A program made the translations under genes and the position numbers. A stretch of DNA of 64,000 bases from Cylindrotheca closterium (Eukaryota; Bacillariophyta; Bacillariophyceae; Bacillariales; Bacillariaceae): contig CAKOGP040002291.1 in NCBI GenBank assembly GCA_933822405.4, forward strand, positions 90,460-154,459, in the 5' to 3' direction. This document shows, piece by piece, positions 31,121-41,210 of this stretch (positions within the stretch are counted from its first letter, which is position 1; each line of letters begins with the position of its first letter). Below the pieces are notes generated by a model. The model was not told the origin of the DNA. It did no database searches and was given only the letters and a program-made list of their open reading frames with translations.

Positions 31121-32959
31121 ATGGCCCAGGGTAGCACCGAAGCGATGGAACAACCCAAAAATGATGGTTCATACGCCGTGTACCAGTACAACCTTCGCGA
31201 AGTTGCGGCTCCTATCCTCAGAGGTATTCCATTGCTCCTGTTCTCTAGACTCATCAGAAGCTCGCTTGGAAGTTTCATCTTGCGAATGTTAAAGAAGGAT
31301 AACGATATTCCTTGTGTCATCCGACTAACGGAAGGTGATTTGAAGGAATGGATGCCCCTGTATTATCCATTGCCTGAAGTACATGATGAAGCTCGATACA
31401 ACAAACAGCTTGAACTTTCCAAGCGATTTCAGTTGGATGAATTTGCTGCCTCTCACACGAATGCAATGAGTAAGGAAGGTGATTTCAGGTACAACACAGC
31501 ACAAGACTATGTTGAAAAATACAAAAGTGGAGAGCTGACACCATATCAAGTAGCCTTGGCAGTAATTAAAGGAACCAAAGATTCCAACTCCGCCAATCCG
31601 ATGGCTCTCAATGCCATCGTACAAATGAAAGAGGGCGAGATATTGCAGCAGGCGAAGGAGAGCTCTGGACGATACAAGAATAACAAAACACTGGGACCTC
31701 TAGACGGCGTGCCTGTGACGATAAAGGAAGAATGTGATGTGAAAGGCTACCCAACTACATATGGTACAACCTTTTTGGCGGCACTAAACGGAGAGGCCAA
31801 AGACGACAGCCCACTTGTCGCCAGGCTTCGTAAGGCTGGAGCATTAATTGCAGGAAAAGCCAATATGCACGAGTGTGGCATCGGAACCACAGGATACAAT
31901 TGGCTTTTCGGACCTTCACGAAATCCGCACGACCTGAATCATTTCACTGGCGGATCGTCCAGTGGATCGGCGGCTGCCGTTGCTGCAGGATTAGTACCAT
32001 TGGCGTTGGGTTTTGAGTGCGGTGGCTCGATTCGGATACCTTCGGCTCTCTGTGGAGTTGTGGGATTGAAGCCTACTTTCAAACGATGTGATATGGACAT
32101 GCCAGTGTCTCCATCTCTCGACCATGGGGGTCCTATTGCGTGCTCTGTGAAGGACGCTGCTGTTGGCTATGCCATCATGGCAGGACCAAACGAAAACGCC
32201 AATGAGTGCAGTAATCACATCGGGATTTCGATCCCACCCGTTCACCTTGGATCCTTTTCGGATAGCTTGAACGGGCTCAAGATCGGAATCTTTGAGGAGT
32301 ATTTCAATGATGCCAATCCCGAAATCGTCGAAGTCTGCTCCAATGCCGTCAAGCACTTGGAGACCGAAGGAGCAGAAGTCATTAAGATCTCACTCCCACA
32401 CATGGAAGAAGTCAAGAACGCACATTCAGTGACAGTATTGACCGAGTTGGCCGCATTCTGTTCCAAGTACTGTCATGAGCACATGAACAAATTCACTCCC
32501 GAGTCTCGAATTGGCATTACTCTGGGACAGTCCTTCAGCAGCTGTGAATTCCTGGCTGCTCAAAAGGTTCGGCGGTATGCCATGCATACCCTGGAAGAAG
32601 CATTCTCTCAAGTGGACGTTATCCTTTCACCGGCGACCGGATGCACCGCGCCCGAAGTGCCCAAGAGTGTAGAAAAGTATGGACAATCCAACTTGTCGCA
32701 GACCGCTAATCTGATGAGATATGTCTACCACGGGAACTTGTGTGGTATTCCCGGTGTGGCGGTACCGGTCGGCTACAGTGAGAAGAACAAAGCTTCGGGC
32801 ATCAAGGAGCTGCCCATTTCGCTGTTGATTCAGGCTCGGCATTGGGAAGAGGACACAATCTTGAAGGTAGCCCGCTGTTGCGAATCCAATGTTTCTCACA
32901 AGAAGCCAAAGGTGTACTATGATATTTTGGAAATGGCCAAGGCAGAACCACGGGAGTAA
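31121..32959 (+). CDS. fatty-acid-amide-hydrolase-like amidase, paralogue 3 (mosaic)
   Basis: 612 aa. The triad is complete: Lys in [17 protein letters not shown] and CGGSIRIPSALCG. The residues just before the nucleophile differ from both siblings (GFECGGSIR in place of GFDGGGSIR). The DNA is a mosaic: ~31340-31560 is almost identical to paralogue 1 (e.g. [20 protein letters not shown]), while the region from ~32510 to the end is almost identical to paralogue 2. Loss of a sibling-conserved Asp and gain of a Cys next to the oxyanion loop could change activity. Expected reaction and location are as for the other two. Confidence 0.87.
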   Translation: MAQGSTEAMEQPKNDGSYAVYQYNLREVAAPILRGIPLLLFSRLIRSSLGSFILRMLKKDNDIPCVIRLTEGDLKEWMPLYYPLPEVHDEARYNKQLELSKRFQLDEFAASHTNAMSKEGDFRYNTAQDYVEKYKSGELTPYQVALAVIKGTKDSNSANPMALNAIVQMKEGEILQQAKESSGRYKNNKTLGPLDGVPVTIKEECDVKGYPTTYGTTFLAALNGEAKDDSPLVARLRKAGALIAGKANMHECGIGTTGYNWLFGPSRNPHDLNHFTGGSSSGSAAAVAAGLVPLALGFECGGSIRIPSALCGVVGLKPTFKRCDMDMPVSPSLDHGGPIACSVKDAAVGYAIMAGPNENANECSNHIGISIPPVHLGSFSDSLNGLKIGIFEEYFNDANPEIVEVCSNAVKHLETEGAEVIKISLPHMEEVKNAHSVTVLTELAAFCSKYCHEHMNKFTPESRIGITLGQSFSSCEFLAAQKVRRYAMHTLEEAFSQVDVILSPATGCTAPEVPKSVEKYGQSNLSQTANLMRYVYHGNLCGIPGVAVPVGYSEKNKASGIKELPISLLIQARHWEEDTILKVARCCESNVSHKKPKVYYDILEMAKAEPRE

Positions 32960-32986
32960 AAGACTAGTAATTGTATATTTCATATT

Positions 32987-34225
32987 CTAACCATCGTTGG
33001 CTACGATATGTGCCGCTTCCAAATCCTTCAAACCTGGCTGATAAACATGTTCTTCCCAAAAGTCTCGCTTCTCGTCATAGGTGTACTTTGCAGCAGCCGG
33101 ACTGACTGCCAAAGCGACAATGCATTCAATTTGGTGCTTGTCTCGTCCTCCTGGTCTTTTCGTTTTTGGTTTCATATTTTTGGTCCATTTCTTGAATGCA
33201 TCTTGGGATGCTTTGTGTTGACTCGGAACCAATTCACCAGAATCCAGCCATTCCTTGAAATGTTTCTTGAAAAAGGAACAAGCCGTTCCTCCATTGGAAA
33301 ATACAATGCGTTTGATATTGGGATGCAGTTTACAGAATCCTCGAATATCGTTTGGAACCTCTTGGGTGATATCCGAGTCCAGGGACCCGGGACGTTGACA
33401 TTCCTTGACAATATCCCAGAGCGCAAATCCACTGAAACACAACTTCTCCAGCTGCTGCTCGTAGGGAACAATTTGGGACTCGTTATATCGCAAGTGGCTG
33501 GCAAAACCGTAGGGCTCTCCATTTGTTTTCAATCCTTCAGCCCGTCGAAATCCCAAGCAGTCTCCCGCAATCCACCAAAACGCGCTGGCATTTACCAATA
33601 CGAGAGAGTCAAAGAGAAAGAAGAGAAAAAATATACAAAGAAGGTAAGGGTAGAGGTGGGTGAGATTGAACACGGGAGACAAATAGTTTTCTTGGTTCCA
33701 GCACTAGCAGGATGAAACGTACTTCATTGGATGTCCATAATATCGATTTTCTTTTAGCGATTGAACCGATGGATGAGTGCCAAGAAGTAATGTGTGGACG
33801 GGTGGAATGACCTGATTGCTTTTGGTAAAGTTTGCGGCTGTCACTGCATCAAAGGAGGAGGTTGACGGTGTAGGACCAGATTTTGCCCTTTTCTTTTTGG
33901 GAGATGATTTCTTCTTTGGGGTACTTGTGGAACTTTCATCAGAGCTTCCACTTGATTTTCGTTTCTTCTCTGGTGTTGATGTTGGTGTCACTCGGTTCCA
34001 TCGCGGGCTATGTCCAGCAGGAGTACTTGTAATATTAGCATCTTGGTCATTCACAGGATTATGAGCAAATTGAGCAAAGAAACTTCTCGTCACGACCATG
34101 GTCGTTCTGGCGTGACAATTCCTAGCTTTTGAATGGGAAGGACTTATCAGACCAAAGGCTTGTCTTATTGTAGCTATTGAAGTTGCAATGGAAAAAATAG
34201 GAAGAGCCCTTGAAAATGGTTTCAT
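32987..34225 (-). CDS. uracil/hypoxanthine-DNA-glycosylase-family protein
   Basis: Two exons, 34225-33723 and 33584-32987, give 366 aa; the 138-nt intron has GTACGT and ATGCCAG ends. The joint rebuilds the diagnostic motif: LLLGTHPSVQSL ... YYGHPMN from exon 1 runs into AFWWIAGD from exon 2. This GT-[FH]-PS / YYGHPxNxFW pattern is that of the UDG superfamily branch containing hypoxanthine-DNA glycosylases; it removes deaminated bases in base-excision repair (family knowledge). Later motifs: FALWDIVKECQRPGSLDSDI and KRIVFSNGGTACSFF. The N-terminal ~130 residues are basic and disordered with likely nuclear signals (EKKRKSS, SPKKKRAK). The hydrophobic start (LPIFSIATSIATIRQAFG) might instead send a form to an organelle; a shorter start at MVVTRSFF is possible. 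Confidence 0.82.
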
Positions 34226-34395
34226 GAAACAAACACCAGGTTGTTGAGGAGCGACAATAGAAACTTGCTTCCATCGCTCATGACCTGAAGGCAGATCTCT
34301 CTCGTGCGATGGACGGACGGACCATAATCAGATACCATATGAGATGGACTTGAAAAAGACAAAAAGGAATACATGGACTTGAAAAAGAGAAAAGG

Positions 34396-34454
34396 AATAC
34401 AACACCTGGGATTCCAACGTGGTCCCCCACTGTAGTACTAACCAGGCCCGAACA
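34396..34454 (-). pseudogene. truncated 5S rRNA copy (3' half)
   Basis: Matches the 3' ~59 bases of the full 5S gene next door (TACAACACCTGGGATTCC ... CCAGGCCCGAACA on the plus strand) with one change, then breaks off at 34454. It is followed by short tandem copies of GAGATGGACTTGAAAAAG and ATGGACTTGAAAAAG, the same pyrimidine-rich trailer seen after both full 5S genes. It is the remnant of a small 5S tandem array. Confidence 0.85.
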
Positions 34455-34503
34455 CATTACCGGTATATGTATGAGATGGAATTGAAAAAGATAAAAGACA
34501 AAA

Positions 34504-34621
34504 GGATACAACACCTGGGATTCCAACGTGGTCCCCCACCGTAGTACTAACCAGGCCCGAACATGCTTAACTTCGCTGAGCGGACGGGAAGCGGTGCTGT
34601 CATGTTGGTATGGTCGTATCC
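34504..34621 (-). rRNA. 5S ribosomal RNA
   Basis: 118 bases. Recognisable eukaryotic 5S landmarks on the minus strand: GGATACGACCATACCAACAT start, GCGAAGTTAAGCAT (A box region), GCCTGGTTAGTACT, and GGGGGACCACGTTGGAATCC towards the end. It is trailed by T-rich runs (CTTTTGTCTTTTATC) suited to RNA polymerase III termination. It lies ~175 bases upstream of the DUF4336 gene, divergently oriented. Near-identical to the copy at 47821. Confidence 0.9.
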
Positions 34622-34794
34622 ATTAACACTAAAATTGTGATAGTCTAGAAACCACTAATTATCTTTTAATGTTCGAAAAACACACTATTGGGGTGTCGAC
34701 TTGGTTTAGATTCGTCATACATGTACCCATTGGTTTCACCTCGCACAACCTGTAAGCAACACCTCGTATTCTTCAACAGTTGGTGAACGTGAGA

Positions 34795-36397
34795 ATGAGC
34801 TCAGCATTTCGAATTTTGAACCAATGCTTCCTGCTTTCAAGCTTGTGCTTACTCCTCATCACGACACAACTCGCCTATGGTTGGTCCTTTTTGGATCCCA
34901 ATATGAAACCCCTTGGTGGTGGCGATCAGTCTCGACGTACGTTCTTGGATACTGTTACCTCAACTACTACAAATGCTGTTGCTGCCTCGAGTCTTGGTGT
35001 CTCAACGGCCATGCTGACCAATGGTGAAAACAATGTTGGACTTGCACAAGCTGCTGCGGAAGAGATGCCATCCATCATCAATGATTCGGCACAAGCTACT
35101 TATACCACCAAACCTTTGGCGGGCCGCTTTTATTTTCCAGCGCTGACACCACCCTTTCGAAATCGAGCCACCTTCAAGTATGACTTGGGACGGAATGCCT
35201 GGGCTCTGGAGCAACTCTTGACCTTTGCCAATGTCACTGCCACCATACGGTGCACCGTGATTCAATTGGAAACGACGGGAGGGCTCTGGGTCCACTCTCC
35301 CCAATGGCCGACTGGTGAATTCTGTGCCCTTTTGGATGAGATTGGAGCCCCTATGGAACATGTGGTCTTGCCTTGCAATGCTTTTGAGCACAAGGCGCCA
35401 ATGAAAGCCTTTGCCGAAAACTATCCGAATGCTAAAGTTTGGATTTCTCCAGGTCAGTTCGGTCCACTTGGAACTTGTGGCAAAAGTTTATCTAAAGACA
35501 GCTGTCAAATGGGATACCGAGTCGATGGAATATTAGGCTTGGACAATCCTCTTCCGCCATGGTCCAATGAATTTGACATGGCCACATTATACCTGGAAAT
35601 CCCAAAGAATGCTGGGCCAGTGTCGGAAGTTTCCTTTTTTCATCGCCCTACCAAGACACTTGTGGCAACGGATTCCGTCATCTATGTCCCCAAAAGGAAA
35701 TTTCCTCCCGACATCTTCTCCACATACTTTGATCGAGAGACCATTGAACAAGACCCAACCTTTTGGCCTCGGACGGTCTTGCAAGCTATTTTTCTGCCAT
35801 TGCGACAAGACGACCATGGCAATTATCCATCCTACGAGGCCATTTCCGATCGGCTGATCCGTGCGGTAAGTTGACTACTGGTACCTGGTACTGGTGGTAG
35901 ACAAAACTTCCAGAAAAGCCGACTTGCTCACAATACATTATCATCATTGCGCTTTCCTTGGTGCTTTCCTTACAAATACTTTTTCATGAATCAATTGTCA
36001 TTCTTCCAATCCACAGCCCATTCTCCGAGCCTTGGTCGATGCTAGGGCACCAAACCAAGTCCGCGAATGGATTGCCCAACAGACAAAACCCTCTTGGGAC
36101 TTTGATCGAATCCTAACTAGTCATTTTGAATCTCCCATTTCCGCTGGTCCCACCGAGTACAAGGCAGCCTTTGGATACCTAGACGACCAGGAATACAACA
36201 AGGTGGAACGAGTCGGACAAACTACTACTACTACTACTAACAACAACAGCGACAAAGGCAAAGTAAATGCCAATCTACCAGCCATCCAGTGCCAAGATTG
36301 GGAACTCTTGGACAGCATCAACCAAGTTGTCGCAAAATCTAATGCCGGTGCACCAGCGACTTTTGACTTTCAAAGGGGCTGCATATCATCGGAATGA
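34795..36397 (+). CDS. DUF4336-family protein, predicted plastid precursor
   Basis: Two exons, 34795-35865 and 36017-36397, give 483 aa; the 151-nt intron has GTAAGT and CCACAG ends. The joint reads RLIRA then PILRALVDARAP, in frame. The start is ATG at 34795, since the frame upstream begins with TTG. Residues 1-29 are a signal peptide (CFLLSSLCLLLITTQLAYG) followed by WSFLDP, a tolerable diatom plastid-targeting site. The body matches DUF4336, a metallo-beta-lactamase-like fold found in cyanobacteria and plastid lineages (LWVHSPQWPTGEF, VVLPCNAFEHKAPMKAFAENYP, FFHRPTKTLVATDSVIYV). Function of the family is unknown. The canonical HxHxDH is not obvious. Near the C-terminus an ACT/AAC microsatellite encodes a poly-Thr/Asn stretch. 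Confidence 0.8.
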
Positions 36398-36666
36398 AGA
36401 TATCAAGTATATACCACATAGGGCGAAGGATTCATTCGAAAGGGGAACGAAGACAAGCTTGGGCAAATGATACCCAGTCCCGATCAGAATTCCCTACCGG
36501 AAATGACTCTAGATCGAACCCCAATCAATGCTACTAACTAAATAGAAACGCTAGTGCCATGTACACAATGCTTGTCTCAAGTTGGTAAAGTTACCATCTA
36601 TTATTATCATTATTATATGTGTTGGCATATAATTATACTTATACAATATTCATTCATGCCATATGA

Positions 36667-38277
36667 TCAACAAATGATCTTGGGGACCACCAAGTGCTTG
36701 GGTGCCATTTCGCCTTCTTCATCAATCAAGTGAATCGTAGCATCTCGTTGTTCCGAATATAGCTCGGCCAAGGATACGGTAAGAGACCCTGGAGGAATAA
36801 TCCGTCTTGACGACGACGACGACTTTTTGGGACTGAGTGCCATGCTGGACCGACGTCGGCGTTTGCGGCTGGGTGAAAAGACACCCGCATCACCGCACAA
36901 GCGGGAGCAGACCAACTCGAGATTAGCCGAGATGGATCCACTGCGGACCCGCATGGTTTGTTGGCGAACCCATGGGTTCAAAACTGCATTGGACGCAGTG
37001 ATTCGTTGATGCGGGTCGGGATGAAGCATGCTTCTCAGTAAAGACTTGGCATCGTTGGAAATATCATTCCAGTAGGCATCTGGAAAGACCACATTGTTTT
37101 CGCAGAAAACAGGTGGAAAGCCGCAGAGGATAGTGTACAGGGTGACACCAAACGAAAAGACATCTGAGGCAGGTCCACAAGCACCCTTGCAGGCTTCCGG
37201 TGGAGAGTTGGTGGTAAAATTGGCACCCGCAATGGACGGAGAAAAGTCTCCGTCCACAGGGGTTCCGTAATTATCATCACAGGTTTTGCGGGCCACTCCA
37301 AAGTCACACAACTTGACTTGAATGTCCGACTCGTCACAGTTGAAGAGCAAGATATTTTCAGGCTTAATGTCCCGGTGTACAATCTTGTGGGCGTGCAAGT
37401 CCACCAAGGCATTCAGAATTTGGTTGGCGATTCCTGCGGCTTGTGGTTCCGTGTATCTTCCGCGACTGCGGTATGAAGATCGTTTGGACCCCTTTTCTTT
37501 AATAGCATTAAAGAGTTCACCTCCTTCACAGAGTTCCATCACGAGATGGATTTCCTCGTTCGTTTCAAAGACATCAAAGAGTGTCAAGATATGAGGATTG
37601 TTTCGAAAGAGTTTCATAACTTCCCATTCGTCCATCTGCTTGCCATGACTCCGGATAGCGTTATACTTGGATATACTCTTGACTGCCACCTTGTTGCCAT
37701 CATCCATCCGAATTGCCGATCGTACCGTGGAAAAGGCACCATGCCCAATCACCTGACACCCCGGTCCGCGCAGATTGTATTCATTTTCGAGTAATCGTGA
37801 CGCATCGCAATCTGTAAGGCGTACAGTTTGTTCCGGTCTCCGATACGCCGAAAGTGTCAATTTGGGCTTTGAAGCCCCCGCAATTGGAAGCCTGCTGGTG
37901 GGATTGGAAGGAAGAATTCTGGCACTGAGGCTTTTGCGAATGGGGGAGGCATCTCTGGTATCCACTTCTGGCTCTGCTTCTGTTATTTGTTGATGATGTC
38001 TCTTCATGGTTATTGTTTTTGTTGCTGTTGTACTGTTGGTATTATCCAGCAGTGTAGTGTGCGATTGGATGGAAAGTGATGGTGCGATTGGATTTGCAAA
38101 AGTTCTGGCTTCGCAATCTTTTTTTTCTGCCTGACACCATCCATCACCATCTGACATTCCACATGACGTCAGATTTCGAATTCGGATTGAGGGGATTTCG
38201 TTGCTTTTGGACAAGGCTCGCTTGCCTTTTCGGGATGGAGGAGGCAGGCAGAGTTTGCCAATGAATTTGGAATTCAT
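36667..38277 (-). CDS. Ser/Thr protein kinase, CAMK/CDPK-like
   Basis: 536 aa. The kinase domain spans ~172-437: Gly loop GHGAFSTV (178-185), Lys200 (VAVKS), HRDIKPENILL with Asp303, DFGVAR with Asp325, then an activation segment ending NSPPEACKG, where PPE stands in for APE, and SDVFSFGVTLYTILCGFPPF-like helix F. The sub-domain order and the WVRQQ end resemble calcium/calmodulin-dependent or CDPK kinases, but no EF-hands follow. The N-terminal ~165 residues are basic and disordered. The tail is Ser/Arg-rich (SPSRKRRRRSSMALSPKKS), a likely nuclear signal and phosphorylation region. Start is ATG 38277; alternatives are M41 and M91. Confidence 0.85.
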   Translation of the reverse strand: MNSKFIGKLCLPPPSRKGKRALSKSNEIPSIRIRNLTSCGMSDGDGWCQAEKKDCEARTFANPIAPSLSIQSHTTLLDNTNSTTATKTITMKRHHQQITEAEPEVDTRDASPIRKSLSARILPSNPTSRLPIAGASKPKLTLSAYRRPEQTVRLTDCDASRLLENEYNLRGPGCQVIGHGAFSTVRSAIRMDDGNKVAVKSISKYNAIRSHGKQMDEWEVMKLFRNNPHILTLFDVFETNEEIHLVMELCEGGELFNAIKEKGSKRSSYRSRGRYTEPQAAGIANQILNALVDLHAHKIVHRDIKPENILLFNCDESDIQVKLCDFGVARKTCDDNYGTPVDGDFSPSIAGANFTTNSPPEACKGACGPASDVFSFGVTLYTILCGFPPVFCENNVVFPDAYWNDISNDAKSLLRSMLHPDPHQRITASNAVLNPWVRQQTMRVRSGSISANLELVCSRLCGDAGVFSPSRKRRRRSSMALSPKKSSSSSRRIIPPGSLTVSLAELYSEQRDATIHLIDEEGEMAPKHLVVPKIIC

Positions 38278-41210
38278 TGTGGTCGGTGTTGCTGCCGCTG
38301 TTGACTTTGTGTAGCGTGTGACTTTTTTTTTCTTTTCTGTATTGGAACGTGGATCATCGAATCATGGGTTTGGTTCAAAAAAAAAGAGAAAGAATGACAG
38401 GTGAGATCAAGATATTGCACGTGGATATTCTACGAGACACGCCCGCAACAAATCAGAATTGAGAATCTCAGAAGTATCTCGCGCCAGCACGGAGGAAGAA
38501 CACGTAGCAATTAATTCTTTTTTGGATTTGGCGAACTTCTCGTAGCCAAAAGACAATTCTCGCGGCACCAATCAAAGTCCTTCCGAAGGTGTCTGGCCGT
38601 CTGTACAGCTTACTTCCGTCCATTGCAACGCTCGTTTTCGTTTTGGCTCGGACGTGACCGAGGCATGTTTGGGATGCTCTAGCAGGATATCTAGTCCATT
38701 GCTGGACGAAACGAGCCAACATGCTACTCTCGATACGATGCAGTGGATATCGGAAAAGCCTGGTACCAATTTTCGCTTGGAAAGGGCATCGAAACGGCCT
38801 CAAGACCATTGCTTTTCTCACACGGAAGTCGTGCCAAAAAGAAGGACGAAAACGATGGTATTCCTTACCTTTCACAGACTTTAATCTCGTCGTGTGCAAT
38901 AGCAATGTATCCTTCTCAATAGGTGTAATTTGAGATTGGGGTGCGCAATGACTCGAGATATCCACTTGTTGTTCGATCGGAACAACAGGAAACACAGGAT
39001 ACTCGAGATCCAAATTTTTTTTGATTTTGGCTGATGGATATTATTCTCCGTATCTAACAAAACATTTTTTGGAAAAAGACACGAAAGATTTTTTGGAGCG
39101 GGCCAAGTTGATCGTGATTTTTTGTACTGCCTTACTAGAGCGAGCGTGGTTTGTCATTTGTCAAGGCGAAGATGATTGGATGACGTGGTTCAACCAGCGA
39201 TGATGTAGCCGCTTCGCTTATGCCCTAAGACAGCGTCCGGACACAAGACTCTCTGGGAACTCCCGAAAGCTCGTCGTCATTTGAATCCGTATCTTTTGGG
39301 TACGCACTTTCATCCAAAGTTCAAGATATCTGCATCGTCTCCACTGTTGATACAAACAGATTGGGCAAAAAATCCAACGGCTCACGACGGCCTTGCCTTG
39401 ACACTCTGCAACGGATCTGTCTAACTCCATCCAAGCCAACCAATCCTTCAACCAGGAGGTGGCGTGGTGGTATCTCTCCTCCTCGTGTCGATACACCGAG
39501 TGGTTCCTCGTGGGGTGGTGGTGTTTCATGAAGACCAACAACCTACTATCGAGGAGAATGAATGGATTCCGCGTGTCTGACGTTCACCTTGTCGTTCGTT
39601 GAAGCCGGTGGGGAGTGTCAGCAAGCGTCACCGGGCAAGTTCTATCCCATCTTCTACTATCATCTTGTTGTTGGGAAGAAACACTACTGCTTTCAGGTTG
39701 ACTTTCTACCTACTAGTAGTGGCAAGAACAAATGCACCAGCACCAGCATGAATGCAATGCAATGCAATTCAACGGTAGCCGTTCAACGCAACGACTAAGG
39801 AATGCAGTATTGATCGAAGAGACGAGGTTACAAAAGGCGAGCTATCAAGGGGTGGGATTTTGCATCCAAACTTTTCTGTGACGACTGACTGCATTCATGC
39901 TTCCTGCTGGCGTCGTTATTTTGACACAGTCGCAAGGCAACACAGGACTACACGGGCAGGATGACTTATTTGTCACGAGCCCCTCGAAGCTTCAGAGATG
40001 CGTGCCGTATATATTGAAACACCTATCATGACATTGCTATCGAAATTTGATCATTTGACTTTTCCAGCTAGCAGAATTGATGCCGACCCCCGTATTCATA
40101 TGATGACGACGACGACGACAACTGAATTCTCGACAACAATAAACCAGATACACCAGACAGCTGGTGGAGGCCTTGTCCATTGCAAGCCTCTTGCTTGGTC
40201 AAGAGCGGTTGAAACTTTCTGGTAAATGGCATCAAATGGCATCAAAACCAAAACGTTGGTCAATGCGAAAATCATGATAGATCAACACTGTGATTTTGAA
40301 TCAGATTCATCCCCACGATGATTAAGACCATACAAGGTGCTCAATGCTACAGTAAATATGCATGTACCCCTGGGAACTGGAGTGTGGTGCATTGCTAGCA
40401 GTGTCGTCATACTGTAGCTCGCCGCCGTTCAGCAACATCTTCGACAATCTCACTATCGTCATGGTGATACGCTCAACATACATCATNNNNNNNNNNNNNN
40501 NNNNNNNNNNNNNNNNNNNNNNNNNNNNNNNNNNNNNNNNNNNNNNNNNNNNNNNNNNNNNNNNNNNNNNNNNNNNNNNNNNNNNNNNNNNNNNNNNNNN
40601 NNNNNNNNNNNNNNNNNNNNNNNNNNNNNNNNNNNNNNNNNNNNNNNNNNNNNNNNNNNNNNNNNNNNNNNNNNNNNNNNNNNNNNNNNNNNNNNNNNNN
40701 NNNNNNNNNNNNNNNNNNNNNNNNNNNNNNNNNNNNNNNNNNNNNNNNNNNNNNNNNNNNNNNNNNNNNNNNNNNNNNNNNNNNNNNNNNNNNNNNNNNN
40801 NNNNNNNNNNNNNNNNNNNNTTAGATCTATGGTTGATAAAATGAATAGATTATTAGAGAATGGATTAGAAAATAGCAAAGGTTCGTAGCCGTGACGTATA
40901 AGTACCAAAACGATAAATACCACCTTGCACATGGAATGACGTATATTTTCTAGCGCGACCTGGGACTTTCTCATGCATGCGCATCTTTTTCCATTGATGA
41001 CGACGTTTTACAAGAGAATTTTTTGTACGTACAATTGTACTGGGATTCCTACGAACCTCCGAGAACAAAATCTGACCCATCTTCCAGCAAGCCACGAATG
41101 ACGCCGACCTCAGTTTCATTTTCTTCTGTTTGCCACGATCCTTGGTTGTCGTGATCATACTATATAGAATCAGATTATTTCCCTCTTCTGAATCAACAAA
41201 CGAACTCCCA
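38278..41210. other. gene-poor region with assembly gap
   Basis: No convincing gene. Several open frames of 60-181 codons exist on both strands (largest 38468-39013 minus) but overlap one another in opposite strands, show no domain, and have biased composition unlike the real genes. Short repeats such as GATGACGACGACGACGAC near 40100 are present. The right end should hold the promoter of the Dispatched-like gene. Confidence 0.5.
40487..40820. other. assembly gap (334 N)
   Basis: A run of unresolved bases. The open frames that cross it are artefacts. The sequence on both sides is non-coding in appearance, so an unresolved repeat is likely. Confidence 0.99.

Noticed and set aside
38468..39013. 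181-codon minus-strand frame
   Set aside because: No domain, no coiled coil or targeting signal, and overlapping plus-strand frames of similar quality. It lies in a gene-poor region.
40362..40974. Open frames across the N run
   Set aside because: Length comes from unknown bases, so they carry no information.
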